Shown piece after piece: positions 1 to 11,600 of a stretch of 64,000 bases of DNA. The DNA lies in the NCBI GenBank assembly GCA_035222895.1, contig JAVYIG010000312.1, forward strand, positions 601,899 through 665,898. The letters are read 5' to 3'. Position numbers and translations under genes: made by a program. Under the pieces are notes generated by a model that saw only the letters and a list, made by a program, of their open reading frames with translations, did not search any database and was not told where the DNA came from. This DNA is from Strongylocentrotus droebachiensis. Taxonomy: Eukaryota; Echinodermata; Echinoidea; Camarodonta; Strongylocentrotidae. How positions within the stretch are numbered: the first letter of the stretch is position 1; each line of letters opens with the position of its first letter.

Positions 1-532
1 TAAACCTTTGATGAACCTAACCCTTTTCAATAATAACCTTTTAAAACAGAAGGGTCGTGTTATGCTTGATATCAGACATCTCAAATTAACTGTATCCTGC
101 CATGGAATATGTGGCTTATGAGTGTGGGCTTTTAGTATTTATTGGATAATTTGAAGATCAACACTATTCAAATGGCATAATTCAGTATCCAAATTTGTTT
201 TTTAAATTCATTATTATTTATTTATTAATTCATGTTTTAGGGTTTGGGGGCCTCTTCCCCTTTCCACCTCTCATCTTTTAATTGAAATTAGAATACAGTT
301 GAAGGCATTTGTTGTATAGTTTCATCATTTATTATTCAGATTGCACTGAGCACTTCCAAAATTTTGAGTTTTGAAGGGGAGGGGGTGGTGGGAGGGGGTT
401 TGGGGCTTTACCATTTTCCCTTTCATCTTGTGATTATAGAAACAAACAACAAATAAAACCAAAAAAAAGACTAATAAAAAGAAAATATATGTGTTGGCCA
501 ATGGTTTACACCTCATTTTCTACTCCTTATAG
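1..532. other. intron of the FNDC3-type gene
   Basis: No exon is recognisable. The sequence is AT-rich with G-run patches near 375-405, which are pyrimidine-poor on this strand, and it ends in a usable acceptor (TTATAG) at 532. Confidence 0.6.
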
Positions 533-711
533 GTATGCCTGACTACAACGGAGGGGCTCCAATCACCGAGTTCTCCGTAGAAATGACAGCAGCTGATAAT
601 GTTACTAGCGAAGTCCATCGGGCAACCGCAGACATCACTGAGTGTACAGTGAACAGCCTGCTCCCGGGGAGGACGTACGACTTCAGGCTGAGGTCGTGTA
701 ATAAGATAGGG
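533..711 (+). CDS. fndc3: FNDC3 exon: second half of an FN3 domain
   Basis: Acceptor ..ccttatag before 533 and donor GG|GTAAGT after 711. It starts with two bases of a split codon and ends in phase 0. The translation runs from the C-strand region (GGAPITEFSVEM) to the F/G strands (RTYDFRLRSCNKIG). It joins the next exon to complete the common FN3 ending xxxNxxGYGPYS. Confidence 0.85.
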
Positions 712-3700
712 GTAAGTCAAGATAAAAGGGAGGGGCAAATGAGCAGGGCTAGGGGCGTCGTCCCCCCAAAAAAAAACAATGAAAAGGCTTCAGTAGTGTA
801 GGGATGCCAGTTTTCGGGCCTTTGTCCCCTCTCAATAACAGACTTTTTCAGACATCACAGTGTACATCATGTATGGGGCTTGAACGATATGTCATGGTCC
901 ACTTTTCAGGCTGATTGAAAGCAACTGGTATCCCCGAGTAGTTGCAAGCACAACCCCCTTAGCAGTCGTAAGGTGTAACATGGGTCTGAACCATTGGACT
1001 GTAGGCTGCATCCGTTTACATAATGTAGGCCTTGTACTTAAGCTGCTCATTTGATGCAGGCAGAGACTGGTAGATTTTGAACAGGCTCAGTGCTTCGTGA
1101 CTTTGTGTTAAGAGAGAGTTTTTGTCAGCAGGCTAGGGCTGCAGGGAGGGGGTAGGGTGTGGGTTGAGGGGGATAGGTGGGGCTTGAGGAGAGTTGCCCC
1201 CTAGCATGTATGCATTTTACTGCTTATTTCCTATTCCTATTTTCTGCTCATGCAGCCTGGTTTGTTTTAAGGCCTATGAATCAAAGTTTGAGAGCTAAAC
1301 CACAAAATATAGACAACCGTTCTGAAAGGGGGAACCAGGTTTCTTGTTATCGTGCAACCAGAAAATCTTAAATAGATTATCCAGGCTAGTGGCATTAAAA
1401 AAGAACAAAAGAAAATCCTGAAAATCAACCATAAATGCAACAAGAATGATTGATATGGCAGTTTCCAAGGCATCTATAAACCAAAGTTGTCCCAGGGGTG
1501 AGGGTGGCTATCATCTAAGGTCTGTCTGTTCTATTTCCATTGCATTAAGGGTGAAGATTAGAATGACAGTCTATCACGCATGTTTTGTGTTAATAGAATG
1601 TTGTCTGTGTTTCCTGAAACTATCCAAAACTTTCTTTGAAATGCTGTTTGTTTTGCCTGAAACTATCGAAAAGGTGCTCTGACATATGTAGGCTTGGGCA
1701 ATAATTACTCTAGGTTTTATTTGGTCAATGGAGTAGGGTTAGAGTTGGGATTAAAATGTGCATGTAGGTAAGGGTTAGGATGAGGGTGAGGATTAGGGTT
1801 TGGGTTAGGGTTGGGGTTGAGATTAGGATTAGGATTAGGTACAGTGTGTAGTCCAGGGCTAATGTAGGATTTTGCCTTGGAATAAACTTCACTGGAGTAT
1901 GTGTACGTTATTTATATTATTAATTTATTTTCATAATTTATTCCTAATTGGGATTTTGCAAATGCAAAACACTTCAAACCTTTCCTTGTACATGTACATG
2001 CCTCTATGGACTTTCATCTTGCTCTTTATCTAAGAGACCATAGCATTCTGTTTACCATCATCCAAGTCTGGAGGTCATGTCAATTTCCTGGCTCTTCAAG
2101 GGGAATTTCCCCTTTAGCCCCAGGGGACTTTCCCCCTTTCACATCAGGGACAAGCCTGTATTTAGACCTTGGATTAAGGCAGGTCTCTGTACAGGGACAG
2201 CTCGATGTGGTTCGGGTTAAAAACAGACAAGCCGGTCACGTGATGAGACAGTTGAAACCTGATGAAAATATTATTACAGATGTTTACCTCGTTCAAAAGT
2301 GGGCCCAAATGATTTACCATGATGTCATGTTGCTGTCTGAGCAGACATAATTAGATTTCCTTTCCCGCAGGCACTCAAGAGCCTTCAACGAACATTAATG
2401 TTGGGATATGTGCTTGTCTACTGCATTTTGTGCTTTTGGAACATTCACTATTATGTACTTACATTTCATTACAGCTTTCTTGTTCAAAAGTCTGGAATAT
2501 GATCTTCAAAAGATGTAATAGAAATAGCCTAATGCTTGAGATGTAAATGAGTTACATATGTTTTGCCAAATCCCAGATTTTTGCACCTAATTTCATGGGA
2601 TTTTTAAAAATAATGAATTAGCTCCTGAGTTAATGTTTTCACTATAATTGTTATTTTTTTATTTCACTATGTTATTTGTATTTTCTTCAATTTGATTATC
2701 AATGTTTGGGGACAGAACTTGAGTATTACAATCAAAATGATTAAAGGTAAAGACCAGTAATGGTCATGCGATTGCATTGTGAAAGAAACGTTGTGGAATC
2801 GATCAGAAAAGGTCGATCATCTAGCATCTAGCATCTGCAAGGTTCTGGAATCATCAAAATGATAAGAAATTTGGCTCATTCTTCGTAAAGTTACAAGCAC
2901 TATACACAGAAAGATGTATATGGGACTACCCTATCTCTCTCACCAGACCATGAGAGAAATAAATTTACCAAATATATGAATTAGTAGGCGGTTTCCCGGC
3001 AAATTTTTTTATCATCATGTATTAGTCAAAACATATTCTTTCACATGATTGGTAATGAGAGCTTCCATTTCATTTTTTGAAATTGGGGCGTTGCCAATAC
3101 TGGTCTTTACCTTTAAACTGTCTGTCAAATTTAGTGGGTGACCGTGAGACCAACTCTAATCTTAACATCTCTCTCTGTCCCCTTTGATTTCAGTATGGGC
3201 CCTACTCGGAACCTCTACGGGTCAGTACGGGGGCGGGGCCACCCGACGCCCCCACCGAGCTGACGGCGTCCTGCGTCACCACCTCTGTTGTCCTCCTCAG
3301 CTGGCAGAAACCCTGCTTCAACGGAGCGGACATCACGGAATACAGAGTGGAGAAGGCCTCTGAGAACGGCACATTCTCATTAGTAAGTGCTTAAAATGTT
3401 TGCGAATTCTGCAATAAACCAGTTGATAAACCAGTCTGAGCATGATCAGATAAAGGTCATTGCAGACCAAATTGTGAAATAGACGGAGACAATACTGGGT
3501 ACGTGCTCATGAAAGTTATGTAATCATTATTCATTTACGCACAAGCAGTGCGTGGTCTCTGTAGACAAGTGATCTTTCCATACAGGTTGTCGCTGAAGAT
3601 TTCCTTGTCAGTCTATGCTTTCCAGTAGGTTCCTGTTTCATTTAATAATTTTGTACTTACTCTGTCAACTATGTTTTTATTGTGCAAACAATTGATGTAT

Positions 3701-6700
3701 GAATGGAATGGAATGGAATGAAATCAATCAATCAATCAATCACTCTTTCAGGCATACAGTGGCTCGGCCACCACCTGCGAAATCCGGGGCCTCCAACCTG
3801 CTACTTACTACTACATGAGGGTCCAGGCCCTCAACGCGGCCGGCCACGGGCCCTTCAGCTCCGTCGCCACCTGCCAGACCCTCCCCTCGTCCCCGGAGGC
3901 CGTGCCCTCTCTACGGGTGGTCTCCTCCACCTCGGACTCGCTGCTCATCCAATGGACGGAGCCCAGCGACTGCGGGTCGGAGATCATCGCCTATAACCTG
4001 GACATCGGCGAGGGCCAGCCCATCTTCGTGGAGGGCAACGTAACCCAGTACTGTGTAGACCAGTTAGAACCAGATACCAAATATAGGTGAGTAACTTTTA
4101 GAGTGGCTGGCTAGTATGGTACGAACAATGTTGAAGTCTGGAAACAGGATTGATAGGTTTATTTGTATATCCAATTCATTTATTAAACCAGTTAGAACCA
4201 GATACTAAATATAGGTGAGTGGTTTTTGAGTGGCTAGTTAAAGTATGGTATGAAAAATGTTGGAAGTTTGGAAACAGGATTGATAGGTTTATTTGTGTAT
4301 CCAATTCATGAGCATTTATGACAACAATTTGCTAATAAATTATTGATATTACACAATCTTAACAATATTAGTCTATATTTCTTTTTGCTATGACATTACT
4401 TCCAGAAGCTGGAAAAATCTAGCATTTGTAGAGCTATGCATATGTTGCCATCATTTTTTTTCCTTTGAAATTTGGAAGAATACACCAAATATCAGAAAAA
4501 CTAAGTATTGGTTCACCAGTTTTCACTTGCCTGTAGTTCCAAAGAATGCACAGAATGAAACTGGTTTTAACATGATAAAGGATGTTACAGTGTGTATGTG
4601 CTACATTTTAGAGTTTTATGTTTATGCCAACGTTCAAAATACATGCATAATTTTACCACTTAATCATGTGATGATATCGAGTAGTACCTTTAAAGCCTGT
4701 CTGCACTAGCTTGGCCAGGGGGAATTGGACGTCCCTGCAAGGTCACTGACAGGCGGTTATCTCACCAAATCAGCTCTCAATTAACATTAGAAAAAGAGGA
4801 TCATGGGGCACCAAGAGGCACCGATTACGCATTGTTTGCCCTATAGAGGGCGCAAGTAGCTATAAGTAGTGCAGTGGGGCTAACAAAATACAATCATTCT
4901 CTTCTTAGGATACGAGTGCAAGCCCTGAACAGCATCGGTGAGGGTCCCTACAGCGCTGTACTGAAGGCCATCACCAGAGCCCTACCCCCGATCCCACCCA
5001 GGCTAGAGTGCGTCTATTACAGCCATCAGTCGCTCAAGCTCAAATGGGGTGATCAGAACCGGATCGCTGGAGACTCCAAGTCTGTCAACTTCACCTTGGA
5101 GATGGAAGACAAGAGGGGAAGGTAAGAGAAGGAAAAATTCCCTAAAATATTCTTAAATGTCTCTATAATTGTGTAACGGAATGATTTTTTTTTTTTTTTT
5201 TTTTTTTTTGATTTTTTTTTTTACTAGCGACTAATCACTCTTTATTTTATATCTATATCCATTTTTGATGGTTACACAACAATTTTCATTAAATCTATCA
5301 ATCATTTGGCTCGATATTTGAATCCTTATTTCCTGTAAGATATATTAGAAAAACATTTTCAATGTTAAGTGATTTCTAGACTACAGCCATTCCAAGAATT
5401 TTTTTGTGAAGTTGCAGAATTTCTATTGACTTGCAGCTGTGATTCGTCAAAAAAACTTTCTTGAATCCTTGCCACTGAGGAAGTTTGCAACGCATGTATG
5501 AATGTTTCTGATGTTAAAGTACATGCATCCCATCGATACTCTCGATACAAACTCTGCAATTTAGCCAGTGGAGTACACTAAACCCTTTATCAATTCTTTG
5601 AAGACATACAGCTGTTTCTCTTCACCACTTCATAAAAAATCAGAATCATGAACCCAGTGCATTGTTTTATCTTTTTCTTAAAGTGCTAGAGACATGCAAT
5701 TAGCCTATGTGTTATGCATTATATAAAAATGTTTAGTTGTTATTATTATTATTAAACCATTTACGATTTGCATTCCTTTACAGATTTGTAGTCGTCTACT
5801 CTGGTATCAATCTCAACCAGAAGGTCACCAGGTTAAGCGAGAGCACCAGCTACAAGTTCAGGATACTCGCCAGCAACGAGGCAGGAACGGGACCCTACTC
5901 GGAAGACTTCGTCTTTGCCACGACAAAGGCTCCGCCCGTGACGCTTAAAGGTAGGTTCAAGAATACTTCAATTGTACGTCACTGTTTTTTTGTATACAAA
6001 AATTTTAAACCTTTCTGTTGTTGTCTGCACCTTAAACTGCTGTCACAATACATCCCATCCCAGTATAGCTTGGAAAAGCTGCTTCAGGGATTACCTCATC
6101 AAGTACATGTATTAAGTGCTAAAGAGGTGATCGAATGGTTGCTCCTGTGGCATTTGCGCTGATGGCATTCAGTTGCTCAAGCCTTTTTGTCAAAGATACA
6201 GAGTAGGGTTGCGATTTTGTTTCAGTTTAGGATTAGGGTTAGGTATAGTGTTGGGTCAAGGGCTGAAGTCATGGATACTGTCACTGTTAAAAAACGAATC
6301 GAGGAATTGTCGCATGAGCATGTGTCATAGAATTGTTCAGGAGTATCAAGATTGCTCTCCCTAAAATAAGGATTGCTTTCACGTCGTCATCATTTATGAC
6401 ACCACAAAAAAAGCAAAAAGTAAATCAATTTTCTTAGGAACTGTAATTGCCCTTATGTGTATATGCTTGTCAAGGAGTATCTGAACTTCTCATTTTATGA
6501 TATTGGGTACTCCAAACCAAATTGAAGCTTTTTTGGGGGAGGGTGTGGGGGTTTCTGTGTAGAAAAAGTAGGGTCCCCCCCCCCTGTTTACCAGAGTTGC
6601 TTTGAGAGCTCTTGTGGGGGTACTGAGTTTTAGGTTAAGTATGGGATTAGGATTACTGAGATTACTGGGAGCTAAATCCCCAGCTTACATGCATAATTTT

Positions 6701-7892
6701 TTCTCACTTTTTTTTTCCACCTTGTCTTGACATCCTGCAGCTCCCACGATGGAAGTTGATCAAGATTCTTGCCAGATCTCCTGGGCCGAAGCTATCCTCC
6801 ATCAGCAGGAGGATCTCATGCACTACCAATGTCAGTACCAGAGAACCAGGGAAGGCGATGCAAGGGTGGTAAGTGTACCCCTCTTAATCTTTGCTTAAAC
6901 CTCATCCCCTTAAATCCCTTTTAAATCTTCAGTGGGAAAGTGAGGCTAGAGTGGTTAGTGTATCCTTCTTAACCCTCAATTAATCCTCACTTCATCTTCA
7001 CTAGTTAATAGTTACTAGCAATGTCAATTTTAGAGAACTAGGGAAGGCGATGCACAGGGTGGTAAGTGTACCCCTCTTAATCTTTGCTTAATCCCCTCTT
7101 AATCTTTACTAGTTAAATAATCATTTACCATGTAGATACCAGAGAACCAGGGAAGGGAAGGGATGGGGGTGGTTTAAAGTGTACCCTTCTTAACCCTCAA
7201 TTAATCCCCTCTTAATCTTCACTAGTTAAAAGTTACTAGCAATGTCAATTTCAGAGAACTAGGGAAGGGAAGGGAGGGTGTTGTGTGTTTAGTGTACTTC
7301 TCTTAATCCTCAAATAATCCTCATTTAATCTTCATTAATGAAATAATCACTGCCAATGTCAGTACTAGAGGACCAGGAAAGGGGGAAGGTACATGTACAT
7401 GTAGGGTGAGTGTACCCCTTTTATGTCTGAGTCATGTGTTTTACTCCGGTGAGTAAGAAATGATGGGGAAAAAATGAAAGAATTGCTTTCCTTGATATGT
7501 GGTAATCCTCATGGTTCAGGATAATCATTCTACAACTAATGAAATGATTCTGTGTCTGCTTTTATCTGTAGATCTACCGTGGTCCGGAGAAGAGCTTTAA
7601 GTTGGAGCACCTTGAGCTGAATGTGGAGCATCGGGTACGAGTGTGTGCCATCAGGGTACCGGGCGATGGTTCCTCAGAGCTGACAGGGATCTACAGTCCC
7701 TGGGCTCCATTCACCATCACCCCACCAGCGGCCAAGGAGGAGGCGCTCATGGCGGACGGGGACGGCGATGGACTGACGGACCTGGATTCAAAGCCGATGG
7801 GGGACAGTCAGCTGGCTATGATCATCGTGGCATGCTTCTGCGTGATAGCCATCCTAATTGCCGTCTTTCTGCAGTGGTATCTAGGCTCGTAA
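533..7892 (+). CDS. fndc3: FNDC3-type fibronectin III membrane protein, 3' part of gene (seven exons)
   Basis: Seven exons (533-711, 3194-3382, 3752-4086, 4909-5121, 5784-5950, 6741-6868, 7572-7892) join with matching phases to give 509 codons and a stop. The product is a chain of FN3 domains: the end of one, then about four more, followed by an acidic linker and one C-terminal transmembrane helix with only a few residues after it. This tail-anchored layout is that of FNDC3A/FNDC3B. FN3 hallmarks are visible: the B-strand Trp (LLSWQKP, LIQWTEP, LKLKWG, ISWAEA) and the F-strand YxxRVQALNxxGxGPxS motif. Family members sit in ER/Golgi or vesicle membranes with the FN3 chain cytosolic or lumenal depending on the study. 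The 5' half lies outside the window. FNDC3A and FNDC3B cannot be told apart here; an invertebrate would normally have one pre-duplication gene. Confidence 0.88.
1735..1850. repeat. degenerate TTAGGG/GATTAGG-rich patch
   Basis: The words gttaggg, gattagg and ggttggggt recur irregularly. A similar patch followed by related text lies at 6205-6265, so this is probably part of a dispersed repeat rather than a telomere remnant. Confidence 0.5.
2745..3112. mobile_element. MITE, 368 bp, TTAA target site (family A)
   Basis: Near-perfect terminal inverted repeats AGGTAAAGACCAGTA / TACTGGTCTTTACCT are flanked by TTAA on both sides (2741-2744 and 3113-3116). Internal text is shared with the element at 43685-44066, for example the stretch around gaatcgatcagaaaagg. 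TTAA duplication is the signature of piggyBac-type transposition. It has no ORF and is non-autonomous. Confidence 0.85.
3194..3382 (+). CDS. fndc3: FNDC3 exon: FN3 linker and first half of next FN3 domain
   Basis: Acceptor tttgatttcag and donor TTA|GTAAGT. The exon is phase 0-0 and 63 codons long. It starts YGPYSEPLRV, the end of the preceding FN3, then PPDAPTEL opens the next domain. The core Trp is in VVLLSWQKP, followed by NGADITEYRVE. Confidence 0.88.
3698..3742. repeat. short microsatellites next to an acceptor
   Basis: About four copies of ATGGA are followed directly by about five copies of ATCA, immediately upstream of the polypyrimidine tract of the next exon. Confidence 0.7.
3752..4086 (+). 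CDS. fndc3: FNDC3 exon: end of one FN3 domain and start of another
   Basis: Acceptor cactctttcag and donor TATAG|GTGAGT. It starts in phase 0 and ends two bases into a codon. It carries the F/G-strand motif YYYMRVQALNAAGHGPFSS and then a second FN3 start with LLIQWTEPSDCGSEI. GC is much higher than in the flanking introns. The 3' edge of this exon, donor included, is repeated in the intron at 4189-4310. Confidence 0.88.
4063..4310. repeat. tandem duplication of exon end plus donor (2 copies, about 126 bp)
   Basis: Copy 1 starts inside the exon (ccagttagaaccagatacc) and runs through the donor to tatccaattcat near 4180. Copy 2 follows at once and repeats exon end, donor (ATATAG|GTGAGT) and intron start with a few changes. 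The duplicate therefore holds a second intact-looking 5' splice site about 126 bp downstream. Confidence 0.9.
4694..4881. mobile_element. MITE, about 188 bp, TTAA type (family B), + orientation
   Basis: The ends AGCCTGTCTGCACTA and TAGTGCAGTGGGGCT are inverted repeats. TTAA precedes the left end and TAA follows the right. It is related to copies at 18622-18807, 20942-21075 and 39781-39958, sharing gcaaggtcactgacaggcgg and the GAGAGCTGA-type core. It ends only about 27 bp before the next exon. Confidence 0.85.
4909..5121 (+). CDS. fndc3: FNDC3 exon: end of FN3 and start of next FN3
   Basis: Acceptor ctcttcttag and donor GGAAG|GTAAGA. The first base completes the Arg codon split with the previous exon, and it ends two bases into a codon. 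It reads RIRVQALNSIGEGPYS, a textbook FN3 F/G strand, then LPPIPPRLECV and the core Trp in LKLKWGDQN. Confidence 0.88.
5122..5783. other. intron
   Basis: It holds a poly-T tract (about 5187-5222) and otherwise AT-rich sequence. No exon is seen. The acceptor cattcctttacag ends it. Confidence 0.6.
5784..5950 (+). CDS. fndc3: FNDC3 exon: FN3 second half
   Basis: Acceptor cctttacag and donor AAAG|GTAGGT. It continues the split Arg codon, then FVVVYSGINL and YKFRILASNEAGTGPYS, the FN3 F/G strands, and finishes in the linker KAPPVTLK. It ends one base into a codon, matching the next exon. Confidence 0.87.
5951..6740. other. intron with second TTAGG-like patch
   Basis: Contains the 6205-6265 gattagggttagg patch and a G-rich/C-run stretch at 6530-6590. 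No exon is recognised. Confidence 0.55.
6741..6868 (+). CDS. fndc3: FNDC3 exon: first half of last FN3 domain
   Basis: Acceptor catcctgcag and donor GGTG|GTAAGT. Two bases complete the Ala codon, and it ends in phase 0. It reads APTMEVDQDSCQISWAEA and then QCQYQRTREGDARV. The Trp in ISW is the FN3 core residue. Its 3' edge is reiterated in the following intron. Confidence 0.85.
6828..7410. repeat. array of 4-5 degenerate copies of an exon end plus donor
   Basis: The real exon end (taccagagaaccagggaagg..ggtggtaagtgtaccc) is followed by decayed copies around 7025-7075, 7135-7190, 7250-7305 and 7360-7410. Each has agagaac(c/t)agggaagg, a G-rich donor-like segment and agtgtac, then cttaat-rich intron text. 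Only the first decayed copy (GGTG|GTAAGTG near 7060) keeps a good donor. Confidence 0.85.
7572..7892 (+). CDS. fndc3: FNDC3 terminal coding exon with membrane anchor
   Basis: Acceptor tttatctgtag; phase 0; 106 codons and a TAA at 7890-7892. It finishes the last FN3 domain (VEHRVRVCAIRVPG, YSPWAPFTI). An acidic linker (MADGDGDGLTDLDS) follows, then a hydrophobic helix MIIVACFCVIAILIAVFLQW and the last residues YLGS. The anchor right at the C-terminus supports the FNDC3 assignment over other FN3 proteins such as receptor phosphatases. Confidence 0.9.
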   Translation: MYRGPEKSFKLEHLELNVEHRVRVCAIRVPGDGSSELTGIYSPWAPFTITPPAAKEEALMADGDGDGLTDLDSKPMGDSQLAMIIVACFCVIAILIAVFLQWYLGS

Positions 7893-8489
7893 CGGACGTG
7901 GCAGCTGGAGTGCTGGACCAAGGTGGCGGGCGCCCCTCTATGGCTGATGGAGGGCAGGGAAGTTCCCTCTCCCCCCTCTTTTTTTCTTCTTCAAGGCTTC
8001 GCTGACTAGAATCTCTGATATCGACCCGTAGGACTCCATCTGGCCAATCTCACACAGCCTTCACGAAGATATTTACCAATTAGCCTCAGTCTGCGCATCG
8101 TGGCCTATTTGGCCAACCCTTCTTCTGCAATCTTAGAACGTGGGCAATCTGAACTACTTGTCAGCTGCCGGTTAGTTTCAGCCCTGTGACAAGAGCAAAA
8201 ATCAGATCATGCCAAATAGCTCTCTGACTTTGCCGGATTTAGATATTTCTTTTCATACCTTTTGGTTTCAAACTTATCTGCTGTCTCATACACACACCCA
8301 ACCCTTGCCCATGTTTATCGTTAACGGTTATTCAGGTAGGATGAAGTATAGGCTTCATGCACGAAAAACTTCACAGGTTAAACAATTGTTACGTCACAAA
8401 GGAGTGACTGACATTATCAGGTCACCATAGGTTTCTCTCTAGATTAACAAAAAAATTGAAAGAACTTGGGTTTAAATGAGCATTGATGA

Positions 8490-8512
8490 TGAATTGAATT
8501 GAATTGAATTAT
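8490..8512. repeat. (GAATT)n microsatellite
   Basis: About four GAATT units in the FNDC3 3' region. Confidence 0.8.
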
Positions 8513-9739
8513 ATTCCAATGATCACTGCCTAGACAGCATTTACCAAGCATTCATGGACCATGTCAACCATCATTGTCGAGATTCAAGGTCCTCAATTTA
8601 CTTCCACAACTGTAGCATGTAAGTAGAACGTATTACCTCTTATAAAAACTTAACGTGTATGTTTTAACTGTCTTACGTGTGATGATTCGTTTGTGTACTT
8701 GTGCACCGCGTACACATAGCATCGTAACTTACATTTTTTTGAGTGGCGAATTCCTCGGCATGAAGTGGCATCCTTTATTTTGTATTTTGTGTTGCCTCTG
8801 TACTGCCCTCTATTGACGAGGGAGTACGGAAAGCCGAATTGAGGACAACGTAGATGTAGATGTCGGTGTATTTCACTTGAATGACAAATGGTTGTTTTGT
8901 ACAACAAAGGAAATACACGTCCTGTATTCTCTCGGAGGCAAAAGAAATTCAAACTTCTCCGAGAAACATCCACTCTCCGAAGACGTACCAAACTGTTCAC
9001 CGTTAGTATGTTTCACAAGTGATACACCAGCAGGCCATATCCTGCTTTAGGAAACGTTGACTGGCTGCATGAAATTGGGAGGAGTACTAAATGGGCAATG
9101 TGACTAATTTTTGTATTCGTACAAATCAGTGTAGGTTGTTGTTTTCCTGCATCTTACAAATTCAAATTTTTCCAGCAGGTTTGCAGTTTATGTCAAAGAA
9201 AATCTGACTGAAGATCTTTTTTCTCCAAAAAAGTTTTTGTTTTTTATAACTGAGGGTCTGGTAAAACATTGTGCTCAATCTGTGCAATGCCAGTATAGAT
9301 TTTGAAGGAATTCTAGATGCTTTTTGTGACAGAGAGTGTATTACAGACAAATTCCAGAAAAAAAGAAAAGAAAGGTAGTATTCTAAAAAGGGAGCAGTCA
9401 GTAGTCACCATACATGTATTGTTTTAGAGCGGTCTCAGTATTAGGGAGGGAGATGTTTATTCAAATTTATTTGAACAGATTTAAAAACAAAGTGTTCTGT
9501 ATTTATGTGAATTCATGAAATGTATAGACAAAATAAAATTAATGGTTAACTCGCAGGATTCACATGGACGTTTGGGCTCTGTATATACCACTACTTCAGG
9601 AAACAAAAATAGTTATTTTTAGGGTCCATGCCTAAGATTTGAGAATATAAATAGAATTTGGGAAGGATCAAGAGTCGGGTAAAGGAACAGGAACGGTTAG
9701 GAATGAGTGGTCCTTACTTTTTGAGGCTGAAGTTATGAA

Positions 9740-9870
9740 TATTATGAGAGAGAGAGATAAGTTATTAAGATTAAGAAAGAGAAAGATAAAGTTATTAAGA
9801 TTAAGAAAGAGAGATAAAGTTATTAAGATTATGAGAGAGATAAAGTTATTAAGATTAAGAGAGTTATAAG
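9740..9870. repeat. minisatellite, unit about 26-30 bp
   Basis: Units of the form gagagataaagttattaagattaaga occur about four to five times with small length differences. Confidence 0.85.
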
Positions 9871-11527
9871 ATTCAGAGAGCAGTAGAAGTAGGCAGGGGA
9901 CCAAGCCAAATAATGGGTATCAAACTCCTGTAATTTCGATAGAATGAAACTGAGCTCTGTAGAAAATTCATGTCTGCCTCTTCATACTACTCAAATTTTC
10001 TCTCTACGTTCTTTTCTTGTGTAACAAAAAAATTCACTCGGGGCATTGCCAAATTATATAAACATGATCTATGAGCAAGACAGAAAAACCAAAGTGCATA
10101 TACAATGAATTCTAAGAATAAAGTTTTATTTTAATAACATATTTGCGTAGAATAACTCAACTGCAAGAAACTCTATTTCTCAGATAATTAGATGTTATAT
10201 TATAGTATTTCAACTCATTCATTGAATAGATTTATCAGGAACACCTATGTATTTATTTTATGTGTCTGTAAGCTGTTTGTTCAAATGCGTACAGAATTTC
10301 TTTTAGTCAGGCAAACCAACCAAACAATATACAATTTGAAATGGAATGTCTGAAATTGAATAATAATAAAATCAATTGTTAATTAGCATTTATATAAATA
10401 AATAGATAAATAAATAAATTGATGCGAGCAAATCTCTCACAGATTACATTAAGAACTGATAATGTAAATGAAATGGAATAATCTAAATTTGCAATTCTAA
10501 TTGAATGTTCGAGACATAATTGTGTTACAAGTGCTTTAAAAAATGAATAGGCATTAGTTTGTTCGCCTATTCCCATTTTTTGAAGGGCTGTTTGTGCTCT
10601 ATGGAGCTATTAAAGAACTATCATTTTATATCATAGGCTAGTGATCAAGAAAGGGAAGGCATAAACCAATTCCAGTGCACAAAAAGGATAATGCATGCCA
10701 GGTTTACATCGGCATCGATATCTTTTATGCAGTTGGTAAGGTTCATATCCTAAGCCCGATCTGAAGTTGCTAGCTGACAATATAATCAATTTTGGGAGTT
10801 GGGCATTAATGATGTTAGCTGCAATGGTGTGTGGTGTTTATTAAACAAGCACTACCATTTATTTCAGAGAAGGATCTTTAGAGGTTAGTTTCTTGTTTTT
10901 ACAAAGCTGCTGCGTGGTTAGATGCTAGACCACATATTTTTGTGTGTTCAAAGATTTTTGTGCGGTAGTGAAATTATGACATGACTAGGCCACAATGATG
11001 CTCTATGACAAGGACTGTAGAATTTCATCGGCTAGTATAGTATTGATACAGGTCATTTTATAGGAACACACAGCTGTAATGTTGCTCCAATATTCCTGGT
11101 AAGGGTTAGGGAGGGGGGAGGGGGATGTTACAATTCAGTTTTAACAATTTCCTTTAATACTAGTCACCACAGAAGGGACATGTTTAATTGCCCTAAAATC
11201 AAATAAAAACAACATAGGCTCAGCGAAATTACAATCAATTTACCTCTTTCTGAATTCTAAATTAAAGCTTTTGGGAAAGAATGATATTGCGGGATAGGTT
11301 TTTATTCATCAGTAGCAAGAGTTGAATTGCATCTAATTAGAGAATGAATTGGTATTCAATAAAGGAGTTTAATAGAGCTTTATCCTGTAGTGGATGCTAA
11401 ACATACAGTCGCCCTTAGCTGCACCTATGCTGGTCATATAATTAATTGAGAAAGAGGGGGTAAAAATGCAGAAACAAAAATGCAAAGATATAATGGTTTG
11501 CCATTCAAGCCACTGTACAAGAAAGGA

Positions 11528-11546
11528 TTAAGAGAGAGCTAGAGAC

Positions 11547-11580
<34 letters not shown>

Positions 11581-11600
11581 AGAGAGAGAGGGAGAGAGAT
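11528..11600. repeat. (GA)n microsatellite
   Basis: An almost pure GA tract with one interruption (gtaagag). Confidence 0.9.

Larger units (their letters stand above)
712..3193. other. intron, 2.5 kb
   Basis: No exon is seen. It contains a degenerate TTAGGG-like patch (1735-1850) and a TTAA-flanked MITE (2745-3112); the rest is unremarkable. Confidence 0.6.

Noticed and set aside
1735..1850. Interstitial telomere
   Set aside because: TTAGGG units are irregular and mixed with ttggggtt and gattagg; a similar patch at 6205-6265 suggests a dispersed repeat.
8650..9000. 116-codon - strand ORF in the 3' region
   Set aside because: No homology or domain, no splice context, in AT-rich non-coding DNA; length is compatible with chance.
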